This document shows, in pieces, positions 1-6,621 of a stretch of DNA of 19,916 nt. The number at the start of each line of letters is the position of its first letter. Positions within the stretch are counted from its first letter, which is position 1. The notes below the pieces were generated by a model. That model was given only the letters and a program-made list of their open reading frames with translations. It made no database searches and was not told the origin of the DNA. The stretch is from assembly GCA_003132125.1 (NCBI GenBank), contig PKWT01000502.1, positions 2,140 through 22,055 of the forward strand. Reading direction: 5' to 3'. Both the position numbers and the translations under genes were made by a program. Source of the stretch: Micrococcales bacterium (GTDB taxonomy: Bacteria; Actinomycetota; Actinomycetes; Actinomycetales; Dermatophilaceae).

Positions 1-1073
1 GCCGGGCGACCGGACTGCATCCGACGTTGGCTGGTGGTTGCGTGCCCCTCCGCCTCGGCGGACGCACCGGCAGCCTGGCCGCGGGCCTCGGCCAGAGCCT
101 TGGCCGGGTCCTCGAGCTGAGTTTCCTCGAACGCCGTGGGCATGACTTCGCCGGTGTCGACCCACTTGTCGGCGGGGTCATCGAAGTCCTTGCCGCCAAG
201 TGCACTGCCGATCCCCTTCAGAGCCTCGGTCAGCTCGCTCGGGATGATCCACAGCTTGTTGGCGTCGCCGCGAGCGAGCTGCGGAAGCACCTGGAGATAC
301 TGGTAGGCGAGGAGCTTCTGGTCGGGCTTTCCGCGGTGGATGGCCTCGAACACCTGCGTGATGGCGCGGGACTGACCTTGGGCTTCCAGGATGCGCGCCT
401 GGGCGGAACCCTCGGCACGAAGAATCTGGCTCTGCTTGTCGCCCTCTGCGGTCAGGATGGCCGACTGCTTGATGCCCTCGGCGGTGAGGATGGTGGCGCG
501 GCGGTCACGCTCGGCGCGCATCTGCTTCTCCATCGAGTCCTGCACCGAGCGTGGCGGGTCGATGGCCTTCAGCTCGACCCGGTTGACCCTGATCCCCCAC
601 TTGCCCGTTGCCTCGTCGAGAACACCGCGCAGCTGGGCGTTGATCTGGTCGCGGCTGGTCAGCGTCTGCTCCAGGTCGAGGGAGCCGATGACGTTACGCA
701 GCGTGGTAACTGTCAGCTGCTCGATCCCCTGGATGAAGTTGGCGATCTCGTACACCGCCGACTTGGAGTCGATGACCGAGTAGTAGATGACCGTGTCGAT
801 GTTGACGACGAGGTTGTCCGACGTGATCACCGGCTGCGGCGTGAAGGAGACGACCTGCTCACGCAGATCGACGGTCGCCCGCACCTTGTCGACGAACGGC
901 ACAAGGAAGTGAAGACCACCCTCGAGGGTCCGCGCGAACTTGCCGAGCCTCTCGATGATCAGCGACGACTGCTGCGGCACGATCCGCACCGTCCGGACGA
1001 TGACAATGACGGCGAATACCACAAGGAGCAGCAGGACGATCAGCCCTGCGCTAGCTCCGGATCCAGAAAACAC
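1..1073 (-). CDS. SPFH/Band 7 (stomatin/prohibitin-like) membrane protein, C-terminus cut by window edge
   Basis: Membrane-anchored scaffold of the SPFH family (stomatin, QmcA, slipin), thought to organise membrane microdomains and support membrane protein turnover. Read from the GTG at 1073 the frame is open to the window edge (357 codons), so the stop lies outside. One hydrophobic segment at about residues 9-26 is followed by the SPFH core (RTVRIVPQQSSLIIERLGKF, then LEGGLHFLVPFVD and DLREQVVSFTPQPVITSDN). Further on are the family-typical QLRGVLDEATGKWGIRVNRVE stretch and a helical segment with repeated AEG units (LTAEGIKQSA, LTAEGDKQSQ, LRAEGSAQA) expected to form a coiled coil. The start lies 3 bp after the stop of the NfeD gene, so the two should be cotranscribed and probably translationally coupled. 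NfeD-stomatin pairs are a known operon type in which the NfeD OB domain is thought to act with the SPFH protein. The family assignment is very secure; the physiological substrate is unknown. Confidence 0.93.
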   Translation of the reverse strand, partial: MFSGSGASAGLIVLLLLVVFAVIVIVRTVRIVPQQSSLIIERLGKFARTLEGGLHFLVPFVDKVRATVDLREQVVSFTPQPVITSDNLVVNIDTVIYYSVIDSKSAVYEIANFIQGIEQLTVTTLRNVIGSLDLEQTLTSRDQINAQLRGVLDEATGKWGIRVNRVELKAIDPPRSVQDSMEKQMRAERDRRATILTAEGIKQSAILTAEGDKQSQILRAEGSAQARILEAQGQSRAITQVFEAIHRGKPDQKLLAYQYLQVLPQLARGDANKLWIIPSELTEALKGIGSALGGKDFDDPADKWVDTGEVMPTAFEETQLEDPAKALAEARGQAAGASAEAEGHATTSQRRMQSGRP

Positions 1074-1076
1074 TGG

Positions 1077-1544
1077 CTACTCCGATTTCCGACCGTCCGC
1101 GACACTGCTCACGATCGCGGTGGCCCCCTCGATGGACACTACCTGGACCTCTTGTCCGGGCAGGCATGCTGCGGAGTCCGGGGCCGTGCGGGCCGACCAG
1201 ATCTCACCGCCAAGCTTGACTCGTCCGTCGTGCTCAGTGACGGTCTGCAACACCATTGCCGTGCGGCCGACGTGGGCGACGGCGCCGATGCCCCCCGTGC
1301 CCTCCGGCACCGCGAAATAGCGCTTGGCCATCGGACGCACCAGCGCCAGCATCGCCGCAGCCACCACGACCGCGGTGATCACCTGCACGGTGAACGAAGC
1401 GCCGACAGCGGCCGCGAGCGCCCCCGCCAACGCGCCACCTGCCAACATCGAGAAGACGAAGTCCACGCTGGCTGCCTCAACTGCCCCCAGGACAAGGGCA
1501 AGTCCCAACCACGACAGCCAGCTGTTGTCGCTGAACCACGACAT
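1077..1544 (-). CDS. NfeD-like membrane protein
   Basis: Small membrane protein of 155 residues, the short NfeD form without a ClpP-like protease domain. Hydrophobic segments lie at about residues 8-25, 28-48 and 50-70 (for example VQVITAVVVAAAMLALV), followed by a soluble C-terminal OB-fold-like domain (GAVAHVGRTAMVLQTV to VQVVSIEGATAIVSS). In that domain the GxxGxa...G.V...GE.W.A pattern of NfeD is visible as DGRVKLGGEIWSART. Known biology: NfeD partners with SPFH/stomatin proteins, and here the SPFH gene follows after only 3 bp. A good ribosome binding site (GGAGAGG, positions 1548-1554 on the minus strand) precedes the ATG, which fixes the start. Confidence in family is high; the cellular role is inferred from the pairing. 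Confidence 0.9.
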   Translation of the reverse strand: MSWFSDNSWLSWLGLALVLGAVEAASVDFVFSMLAGGALAGALAAAVGASFTVQVITAVVVAAAMLALVRPMAKRYFAVPEGTGGIGAVAHVGRTAMVLQTVTEHDGRVKLGGEIWSARTAPDSAACLPGQEVQVVSIEGATAIVSSVADGRKSE

Positions 1545-1547
1545 GCC

Positions 1548-1554
1548 GTTCCTC
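1548..1554 (-). promoter_or_regulatory. Ribosome binding site of the NfeD-SPFH operon
   Basis: On the minus strand GGGAGAGGAACGGC runs directly into the ATG at 1544, giving a purine-rich Shine-Dalgarno core at a normal distance. This contrasts with the many genes in the window that lack one and look leaderless. Confidence 0.6.
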
Positions 1555-1586
1555 TCCCACGCCTCAATATCTCAATACCGTAGTGG

Positions 1587-2414
1587 TCATTGGGACGCCA
1601 AGGGCGGAGATGGCATTCCCCGATCGATCGTGTCTGCCGCCCGGGCGGACCATCGTTCGCCGTGACGCTCCAGCACCAGTGGCAGGCCGAACGTCTCGGA
1701 CAGGTTCGCCGCGGTCAACGTGATCTCGACCGGGCCAGCCGCGACGATGCGGCCTTCTCGCAGCAGCAGGACATCGGTGAAGGCGGGCGGTATCTCCTCG
1801 ACGTGGTGGGTCACCAGGACCAAGGCGGGAGCTGTGATATCCGCTGCCAGGGCAGCCAGCCGCGCCACGAGGTCCTCGCGGCCGCCGAGGTCGAGGCCGG
1901 CGGCAGGCTCGTCCAGCAGCATCAGCTCAGGGTCGGCCATCAGCGCCCTGGCTATCTGAACGCGTTTGCGTTCCCCCTCGCTGAGAGTGCCAAAGGACCG
2001 GTCGCTCAGGTGGGCGGCACCGAGTGTGTCGAGCAGAGCGGCGGCACGGGAGTGGTCGAGCTCGTCATAGCGCTCATGCCACCGTCCAACGATGCCGTAG
2101 GACGCCGTGACGACGACATCCCTGACCAGCTCATCGGCGGGCAGCCGCTCGGCCATGGCCGCGCTGGACAGGCCGATTCGTGGGCGAAGCTCGAAGACGT
2201 CGACCGCGCCGAGGACCTCGCCAAGCACCCCTGCGACGCCCGTCGTGGGGTGGATTCGCCCCGCCGCCAGCTGCAACAGGGTGGTCTTGCCGGCCCCGTT
2301 GGGACCGAGGATGACCCATCGTTGGCCTTCCTCGACCTCCCACGTGATGTCGTCGAGCAAGGTGTTGCCTCCACGGACCACGCTGACGCCGGCGAATTCG
2401 AGGACGTCGCTCAT
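1587..2414 (-). CDS. ABC transporter ATP-binding protein (ModF/YlmA-like)
   Basis: Stand-alone nucleotide-binding domain of an ABC system, 275 residues from the ATG at 2414. Visible motifs are Walker A (LGPNGAGKTT, about residues 37-45), the signature LSEGERKRVQIARAL, Walker B (ELMLLDEPAAGLD) and the switch histidine (LVLVTHHVEEIP). The final 40 residues form a short C-terminal extension. It resembles the actinobacterial single-domain ATPases often named after molybdate ModF or YlmA, but the substrate cannot be read from the sequence and no permease gene is adjacent. A longer frame starts at a GTG at 2444, but its first ten residues are unlike the family, and a TAGGGT -10 element lies 8 nt before the ATG at 2414, supporting the shorter start on a leaderless transcript. 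The downstream nfeD gene begins 42 bp further on in the same direction and may have its own promoter. Confidence 0.9.
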   Translation of the reverse strand: MSDVLEFAGVSVVRGGNTLLDDITWEVEEGQRWVILGPNGAGKTTLLQLAAGRIHPTTGVAGVLGEVLGAVDVFELRPRIGLSSAAMAERLPADELVRDVVVTASYGIVGRWHERYDELDHSRAAALLDTLGAAHLSDRSFGTLSEGERKRVQIARALMADPELMLLDEPAAGLDLGGREDLVARLAALAADITAPALVLVTHHVEEIPPAFTDVLLLREGRIVAAGPVEITLTAANLSETFGLPLVLERHGERWSARAADTIDRGMPSPPLASQ

Positions 2415-2422
2415 GGTCCCTG

Positions 2423-2428
2423 ACCCTA
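2423..2428 (-). promoter_or_regulatory. Predicted -10 element (TAGGGT) of the ABC ATPase gene
   Basis: TAGGGT on the minus strand ends 8 nt before the ATG at 2414. It fits the TANNNT consensus at the distance expected for a leaderless or near-leaderless transcript. No clear -35 hexamer was seen. Confidence 0.45.
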
Positions 2429-2488
2429 GGCCACGGTCCACCACTGCGGGTCAACGACACCTCCATCACGGACACCTACGATGAGGCG

Positions 2489-3259
2489 GTGTCCGTCCTC
2501 CCCGTGTCCGTCCGGCTCGCGCTGTGGGCCACCGCTGCGTATGCCGGGCAGCTGCGGGTCGAAGACGCGAGCGACCGGGCACACCCTGACATCGACCATG
2601 TGGTCGGCGACCTCGACCGCCTGTCCATGTGGCATGACCTGGGTGAGCGCGCCGTCCTCGTCGCACTTCCCCGCCCCGGCAACCTCTCCGGTATGCCGCG
2701 CGGCTCCCCCGAGCTGATCGCCGCGGCCACGGATGCGGGCGAGTGTGTCTACGTTCCCAGCCTCGGCGGTGCGCTTGTCCCGACGTTCGAGCACTTCGGC
2801 CCCGCCGATGACCAGGGCACCCAGGTGACGTGGACGGCATATGACTGCGATCCGGTCCCCACGCACACCCTGGAAGCGTTGTCCCTGAACGAGATCCAGC
2901 TGCGGTTGCGACAGGATCTGCTGGAGGCGACCGCCAGGATCGATGCCTTGGACATCAAGCCGTGGAACGCGATGCTGCGCTCCCTGGCGGACGACCTCGA
3001 TGCCAGCGTTTGGGGCCTGCCGAGCGGACTCCCTCGTCGGGCCCAGAGTGTCATGGCGACGGCCGCCCAGATCGGTGTCGCCACCGATCTCGGCCTCAGC
3101 ATCTACGCCGAGTCACAGGTGCTGACGAGCCAGCTCACCGAGCAGCGGCGGCGGCTGCTCACGGACCTCTCCACCATCGCCGACACGGCGATGGCATCAG
3201 CGGCAACCGTGGCCGCCTTGTGGATGGCGGGCCTGCGACCCGGCCACCACGACCTCTAG
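2489..3259 (+). CDS. Conserved-looking protein of unknown function
   Basis: A 256-residue protein that I do not recognise. It reads as a real gene: codon use is strongly GC3-biased and the frame fills the gap between two minus-strand genes. The N-terminal half is mixed alpha/beta, with LWATAAYAGQL (about residues 10-20), a DLGERAVLVALPRPGNLSGMP stretch (about 50-70) and GALVPTFEHFGPADDQG (about 89-105). The C-terminal half is helical, containing LNEIQLRLRQDLLEATARID and a long helix with an RRR cluster (EQRRRLLTDLS). There is no signal peptide, transmembrane segment or catalytic signature. The start is uncertain: GTG at 2489 is the first standard start codon, but the frame stays open upstream (reading ITDTYDEA just before it) without ATG, GTG or TTG back to at least 2411, and no good ribosome binding site precedes 2489. 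Confidence 0.75.
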   Translation: MSVLPVSVRLALWATAAYAGQLRVEDASDRAHPDIDHVVGDLDRLSMWHDLGERAVLVALPRPGNLSGMPRGSPELIAAATDAGECVYVPSLGGALVPTFEHFGPADDQGTQVTWTAYDCDPVPTHTLEALSLNEIQLRLRQDLLEATARIDALDIKPWNAMLRSLADDLDASVWGLPSGLPRRAQSVMATAAQIGVATDLGLSIYAESQVLTSQLTEQRRRLLTDLSTIADTAMASAATVAALWMAGLRPGHHDL

Positions 3260-3293
3260 ATCCAGCGGACCTCGGTGGGCCTGAGCGGGACCC

Positions 3294-4493
3294 CTAGCGC
3301 AGTGCCGACTGGTAGACCGTCATGGTCTGGTCGCCGATCGAGGACCACGAGAAGCTCTCCGCCGCCCGCTTCCGGCCAGCCTGACCGAAGGCCCGCGCAC
3401 GGGCCTGATCCGAGAGCGCTTCGGTGAGCGCTGCGGCCAGGTCCGAGACGAAACGATCCGGGTCCACGGGGATCCCGCTGCCGTCCGTCACCTGCTCGAT
3501 GGGCACCAGCCACCCGGTTTCGCCGTGGACGACGACTTCGGGGATACCGCCCGTCGCCGTCGCGACGACGGCAAGCTCGCACGCCATGGCCTCGAGGTTG
3601 ACGATGCCGAGCGGTTCATAGACCGACGGACAGGCGAAGACCGTCGCGGCACTCAGCAACGCGACCACCTCGGCCCTCGGCAACATCTCAGAGATCCACA
3701 CCACACCGTGGCGGTCGTTTCGCAGCTCGGCAATCAGTGCCTCGACCTCGGCATAGATCTCAGGAGTATCGGGAGCCCCGGCCACCAGGACGAGCTGGAC
3801 CTCCGGCGGCAGCTGGGCAGCAGCGCGCAACAGATAGGGCAGCCCCTTCTGGCGGGTGATCCGTCCCACGAACATGACTGCCGGGCGATCCGGGTCAACG
3901 CCATGCCTGCGCACCGTCTCAAGCGCCGCTGCGCTTGAATCCCGTTGCCACAGCTGGGAGTCGATGCCGTTGTGCACGACGTGGACCGTGGCCGGGTCGA
4001 CCGAGGGGTAGCTGTTGAGCACGTCCACCCTCATCCCTGCGCTCACCGCGATGATGGCTGCCGCCGCCTCGTATGCCGTCCGCTCAGCCCACGAAGACAC
4101 CGCATAGCCACCGGCGAGCTGCTCGGCCTTCCAAGGGCGCATCGGCTCCAGGCTGTGGGCAGAGACCACGTGCGGCACGCCGGCCAGCAGGGAAGCCAGA
4201 TGTCCGCCCATGTTGGCGTACCAGGTGTGGGAGTGGACCAGATCGGTCCCCATGCAGTCACCCGCCATGGTCACGTCGACGCCCAACGTCTGGATGGCAG
4301 CATTGTCGGACGAGAGCTGCGGCAGATCGTCATACCCGGTCGTGCCCGCTTCGTCGCGTGGTCCCCCGAAGCAGCGCACGCGAACATCGATGTCGCCTCG
4401 GGAACGCAGCGCGCGCACCAGCTCAGCGACGTGAACGCCTGCCCCGCCGTAGACCAGCGGCGGGTACTCCTTGCTCAGGATGTCTACTCTCAC
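3294..4493 (-). CDS. glgM: GlgM/GlgA-type glycosyltransferase (actinobacterial glycogen synthase family)
   Basis: GT4-fold glycosyltransferase of 399 residues that uses ADP-glucose in alpha-glucan synthesis. Its mycobacterial counterpart (Rv1212c, GlgM) was shown to make maltose-1-phosphate for the GlgE pathway, although the family is often annotated 'glycogen synthase, Corynebacterium family'. Seen: the N-terminal loop KEYPPLVYGGAGVHVAEL (residues 8-25), the domain-2 start PAVMFVGRITRQKG with Arg211 and Lys216 positioned for phosphate binding, and the E-x7-E motif of retaining GT4 enzymes (Glu293 and Glu301 in YEPLGIVNLEAMACE). The start chosen is the GTG at 4493 (VRVDILSKEYPP), which matches the family N-terminus; the longer open frame to 4592 runs into the divergent promoter. 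Divergent glgC 62 bp away supplies the ADP-glucose, the same arrangement as Rv1212c/Rv1213. GlgM versus classical GlgA cannot be decided from sequence alone. Confidence 0.93.
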   Translation of the reverse strand: MRVDILSKEYPPLVYGGAGVHVAELVRALRSRGDIDVRVRCFGGPRDEAGTTGYDDLPQLSSDNAAIQTLGVDVTMAGDCMGTDLVHSHTWYANMGGHLASLLAGVPHVVSAHSLEPMRPWKAEQLAGGYAVSSWAERTAYEAAAAIIAVSAGMRVDVLNSYPSVDPATVHVVHNGIDSQLWQRDSSAAALETVRRHGVDPDRPAVMFVGRITRQKGLPYLLRAAAQLPPEVQLVLVAGAPDTPEIYAEVEALIAELRNDRHGVVWISEMLPRAEVVALLSAATVFACPSVYEPLGIVNLEAMACELAVVATATGGIPEVVVHGETGWLVPIEQVTDGSGIPVDPDRFVSDLAAALTEALSDQARARAFGQAGRKRAAESFSWSSIGDQTMTVYQSALR

Positions 4494-4500
4494 GACGAGA

Positions 4501-4506
4501 ACGCTA
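4501..4506 (-). promoter_or_regulatory. Predicted -10 element (TAGCGT) of glgM
   Basis: TAGCGT on the minus strand ends 7 nt before the GTG at 4493, so transcription should begin at or next to the start codon. There is no Shine-Dalgarno sequence in the gap, consistent with a leaderless mRNA. Confidence 0.5.
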
Positions 4507-4543
4507 GCCCGTGGAGGGATCGCCGCGACACGGTTCCCGCCCG

Positions 4544-4549
4544 TATGGT
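4544..4549 (+). promoter_or_regulatory. Predicted -10 element (TATGGT) of glgC
   Basis: TATGGT ends 6 nt before the ATG at 4556, the spacing of a leaderless transcript. It lies 38 bp from the opposing glgM -10 box, so the two promoters are back to back within 62 bp. Confidence 0.5.
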
Positions 4550-4555
4550 CAGACC

Positions 4556-5809
4556 ATGCGGAAGAAGGCAGGCGACCCCAAGGTCCTGGCAATCGTGCTG
4601 GCCGGTGGCGAGGGCAAGCGGCTCCTGCCCCTGACCGCGGACCGCGCCAAACCAGCGGTTCCGTTCGGCGGCATCTATCGGCTGATCGACTTCGCGCTCA
4701 GCAACGTCGTGAACTCGGGCTATCTCAAGATCGTCGTTCTCACCCAGTACAAGTCGCACAGCCTTGACCGGCACATCAGCAAGACCTGGCGCATGTCGAC
4801 CATGCTCGGCAACTACGTGACGCCGGTGCCGGCTCAGCAGCGCATCGACAAGAGCTGGTTCCGGGGCAGCGCCGACGCGATCTACCAGAGCCTGAACCTC
4901 GTGTACGACGAGAATCCCGACATCGTCGTCGTCGTGGGGGCGGACCACGTCTATCGCATGGACTTCAGCCACATGGTCGAGCAGCACCTCAAGAACGGCA
5001 CCGGCGTGACCGTCGCCGCGATCCGGCAGCCCATCGCCCTGGCCGACCAGTTCGGCGTCATCGAGGTCGAGGCGGCCAACCCTCACAAGATCTCGGCCTT
5101 CCTCGAGAAGCCCAAGAACGCGATCGGCCTGGCCGACTCCCCCGAAGAGATACTGGCCTCCATGGGCATCTACGTCTTCGATGCCGACGTCCTCATCGAC
5201 GCCGTCACCCGTGATGCGGAACGCCCTGGGAGCGGTCGGGATATGGGCGGCGACATCGTCCCGGACTTCGTAAGCCGTGGTCTGGCCTACGTCTACGACG
5301 TCAAGGACAACCCGATCCCCGGCTCCACCGATCGCGACCACGGCTACTGGCGCGACGTCGGCACGATCGACTCCTACTACGACGCCCAGATGGACCTGAT
5401 CTCGATCCATCCCGTGTTCAACCTCTACAACTATGAATGGCCGATCTACACCGACCACGGCAACTATCCGCCGGCCAAGTTCGTCTTCGGGTCGAAGGGC
5501 CGCGTCGGTGAGGCGATCGACTCCGCCGTCTCGCCCGGTGTGGTGATCAGCGGTGCGCAGGTGACCCATTCGGTGCTCTCCCCCGGCGTTCAGATCCACA
5601 GCTACGCGAAGATCACCGACAGCGTCCTGCTCGACTTCGTCGAAGTCGGTCGCAACGCCAAGATCCACCGGGCCATCATCGACAAGAACGTCATCGTCCC
5701 GGCCGGGGTCAGTATCGGCATCGACCGCCAGAACGACCTGGATCGCGGCTTCCTCGTGACGGACTCCGGGATCACGGTGGTCGGCAAGAGCCAGGAGGTC
5801 CGCCCATGA
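4556..5809 (+). CDS. glgC: Glucose-1-phosphate adenylyltransferase (ADP-glucose pyrophosphorylase)
   Basis: Makes ADP-glucose from ATP and glucose-1-phosphate, the committed step of bacterial glycogen and alpha-glucan synthesis; cytosolic tetramer in the known family. 417 residues, a typical length. Seen: the nucleotidyltransferase signature LAGGEGKRLLPLT (about residues 15-27) followed by KPAVPFGGIYRLIDFALSN, the ADP-glucose pyrophosphorylase stretch WFRGSADAIYQ, VVGADHVYRMD with the metal-binding Asp, FLEKPK with the glucose-1-phosphate-binding Lys, YWRDVGTIDSYYDA, and a C-terminal left-handed beta-helix domain (SPGVVISGAQVTHSVLSPGV onward). The start is set by MRKKAGDPK at 4556; a longer frame from GTG 4511 adds non-family residues across the promoter. 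Its stop overlaps the next gene by four bases (ATGA), implying coupling. Confidence 0.97.
   Translation: MRKKAGDPKVLAIVLAGGEGKRLLPLTADRAKPAVPFGGIYRLIDFALSNVVNSGYLKIVVLTQYKSHSLDRHISKTWRMSTMLGNYVTPVPAQQRIDKSWFRGSADAIYQSLNLVYDENPDIVVVVGADHVYRMDFSHMVEQHLKNGTGVTVAAIRQPIALADQFGVIEVEAANPHKISAFLEKPKNAIGLADSPEEILASMGIYVFDADVLIDAVTRDAERPGSGRDMGGDIVPDFVSRGLAYVYDVKDNPIPGSTDRDHGYWRDVGTIDSYYDAQMDLISIHPVFNLYNYEWPIYTDHGNYPPAKFVFGSKGRVGEAIDSAVSPGVVISGAQVTHSVLSPGVQIHSYAKITDSVLLDFVEVGRNAKIHRAIIDKNVIVPAGVSIGIDRQNDLDRGFLVTDSGITVVGKSQEVRP
5793..5798 (+). promoter_or_regulatory. Strong ribosome binding site (AGGAGG) inside the end of glgC
   Basis: AGGAGG, 7 nt before the ATG at 5806 and inside the last glgC codons. 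It supports translation of the downstream oxidoreductase from the glgC message. Confidence 0.7.
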
Positions 5810-6600
5810 GCGCGCCTGACCCTCGTCCGGCGAGAGTGGGCGTCCAGCTACAACCCCAGCACGCGGCATACAGCGACATCAGGCGCGCCTGCGCGAAGGC
5901 AGAGGAGGTGGGGGTCGATGTCGTCTTCAACTGGGATCACTTCTATCCGTTGTATGGCGAGCCCGAGGGCCCGCACTTCGAGTGCTGGACAATGTTGGCG
6001 GCGTTCGCTGAGGCGACCGAGCGCGTGGAGATCGGCGCCCTCGTGACATGCAACTCCTATCGCAACCCCCAGCTGCTCGCAGACATGGCACGGACGGTCG
6101 ACCACATCAGCGACGGGCGGCTGATCCTGGGTATTGGCTCCGGCTGGTTCGAGAAGGACTACGACGAGTACGGCTATGAGTTCGGGACTGCGGGCGGACG
6201 ACTCGATGCACTGGACCGCGACCTGCCGCTGATCAAGAGCCGCCTGGCCAAGCTGAACCCTGCACCCACACGCGACATCCCGGTGCTGATCGGCGGCGGC
6301 GGCGAACGCAAGACCCTCCGGATCGTGGCCGAACAGGCCGACATCTGGCACGGGTTCGGTGACTCCGAGACGATCGCCCACAAGCACCGCGTGCTCGACG
6401 ACTGGTGCGCCAAGGTGGGGCGCGACCCGCTGGAGATCGAACGATCGGCCGGGGTGTCTCCCAAGGATCCCGTGGAGAGCGCCGAGAGCCTGTACGCCGT
6501 CGGCACCCGGCTCTTCACCGTCGGCATGGGTGGGCCGACATACGACTTCGGTCCAATGCGGGACCTGCTCGCCTGGCGGGACGAGCGCAACCAGCCCTGA
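5806..6600 (+). CDS. LLM-class (luciferase-like) F420-dependent oxidoreductase
   Basis: 264-residue TIM-barrel protein of the luciferase-like monooxygenase superfamily, in the group generally annotated as F420-dependent (resembling mycobacterial Rv1855c). Seen: the first strand RVGVQLQPQHA, then VDVVFNWDHFYPLYGEPEGPHFECW, the barrel segment RVEIGALVTCNSYRNPQLLADMARTVDHISDGRLILGIGSGWFEKDYDEYG, which is the hallmark of these enzymes, and IPVLIGGGGERKTLRIVAEQADIWHGFG. No signal peptide is present. The substrate is unknown, and cofactor preference (F420 over FMN) is inferred from family and lineage. It starts within the last codons of glgC (ATGA) with a strong ribosome binding site, so it should be co-expressed with ADP-glucose synthesis, although no biochemical link between the two is established. 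Confidence 0.88.
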   Translation: MSAPDPRPARVGVQLQPQHAAYSDIRRACAKAEEVGVDVVFNWDHFYPLYGEPEGPHFECWTMLAAFAEATERVEIGALVTCNSYRNPQLLADMARTVDHISDGRLILGIGSGWFEKDYDEYGYEFGTAGGRLDALDRDLPLIKSRLAKLNPAPTRDIPVLIGGGGERKTLRIVAEQADIWHGFGDSETIAHKHRVLDDWCAKVGRDPLEIERSAGVSPKDPVESAESLYAVGTRLFTVGMGGPTYDFGPMRDLLAWRDERNQP

Positions 6601-6609
6601 GCGCGACGA

Positions 6610-6615
6610 TAGCCT
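6610..6615 (+). promoter_or_regulatory. Predicted -10 element (TAGCCT) of serB
   Basis: TAGCCT ends 6 nt before the GTG at 6622, matching TANNNT at leaderless spacing. The intergenic gap is only 21 bp, so the -10 fills much of it. Confidence 0.45.
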
Positions 6616-6621
6616 TGCGGC

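Noticed and set aside
27..1583. Long open frame (518 codons) on the plus strand opposite the SPFH and NfeD genes
   Set aside because: It is antisense to two confidently recognised genes, its protein is composition-biased (rich in R, D, H, G) and lacks any family motif; such frames arise from strong GC3 bias.
4490..5869. Open frame of 459 codons antisense to glgC
   Set aside because: It lies opposite a fully conserved glgC, is full of D, V and H runs typical of mirror frames, and shows no domain.
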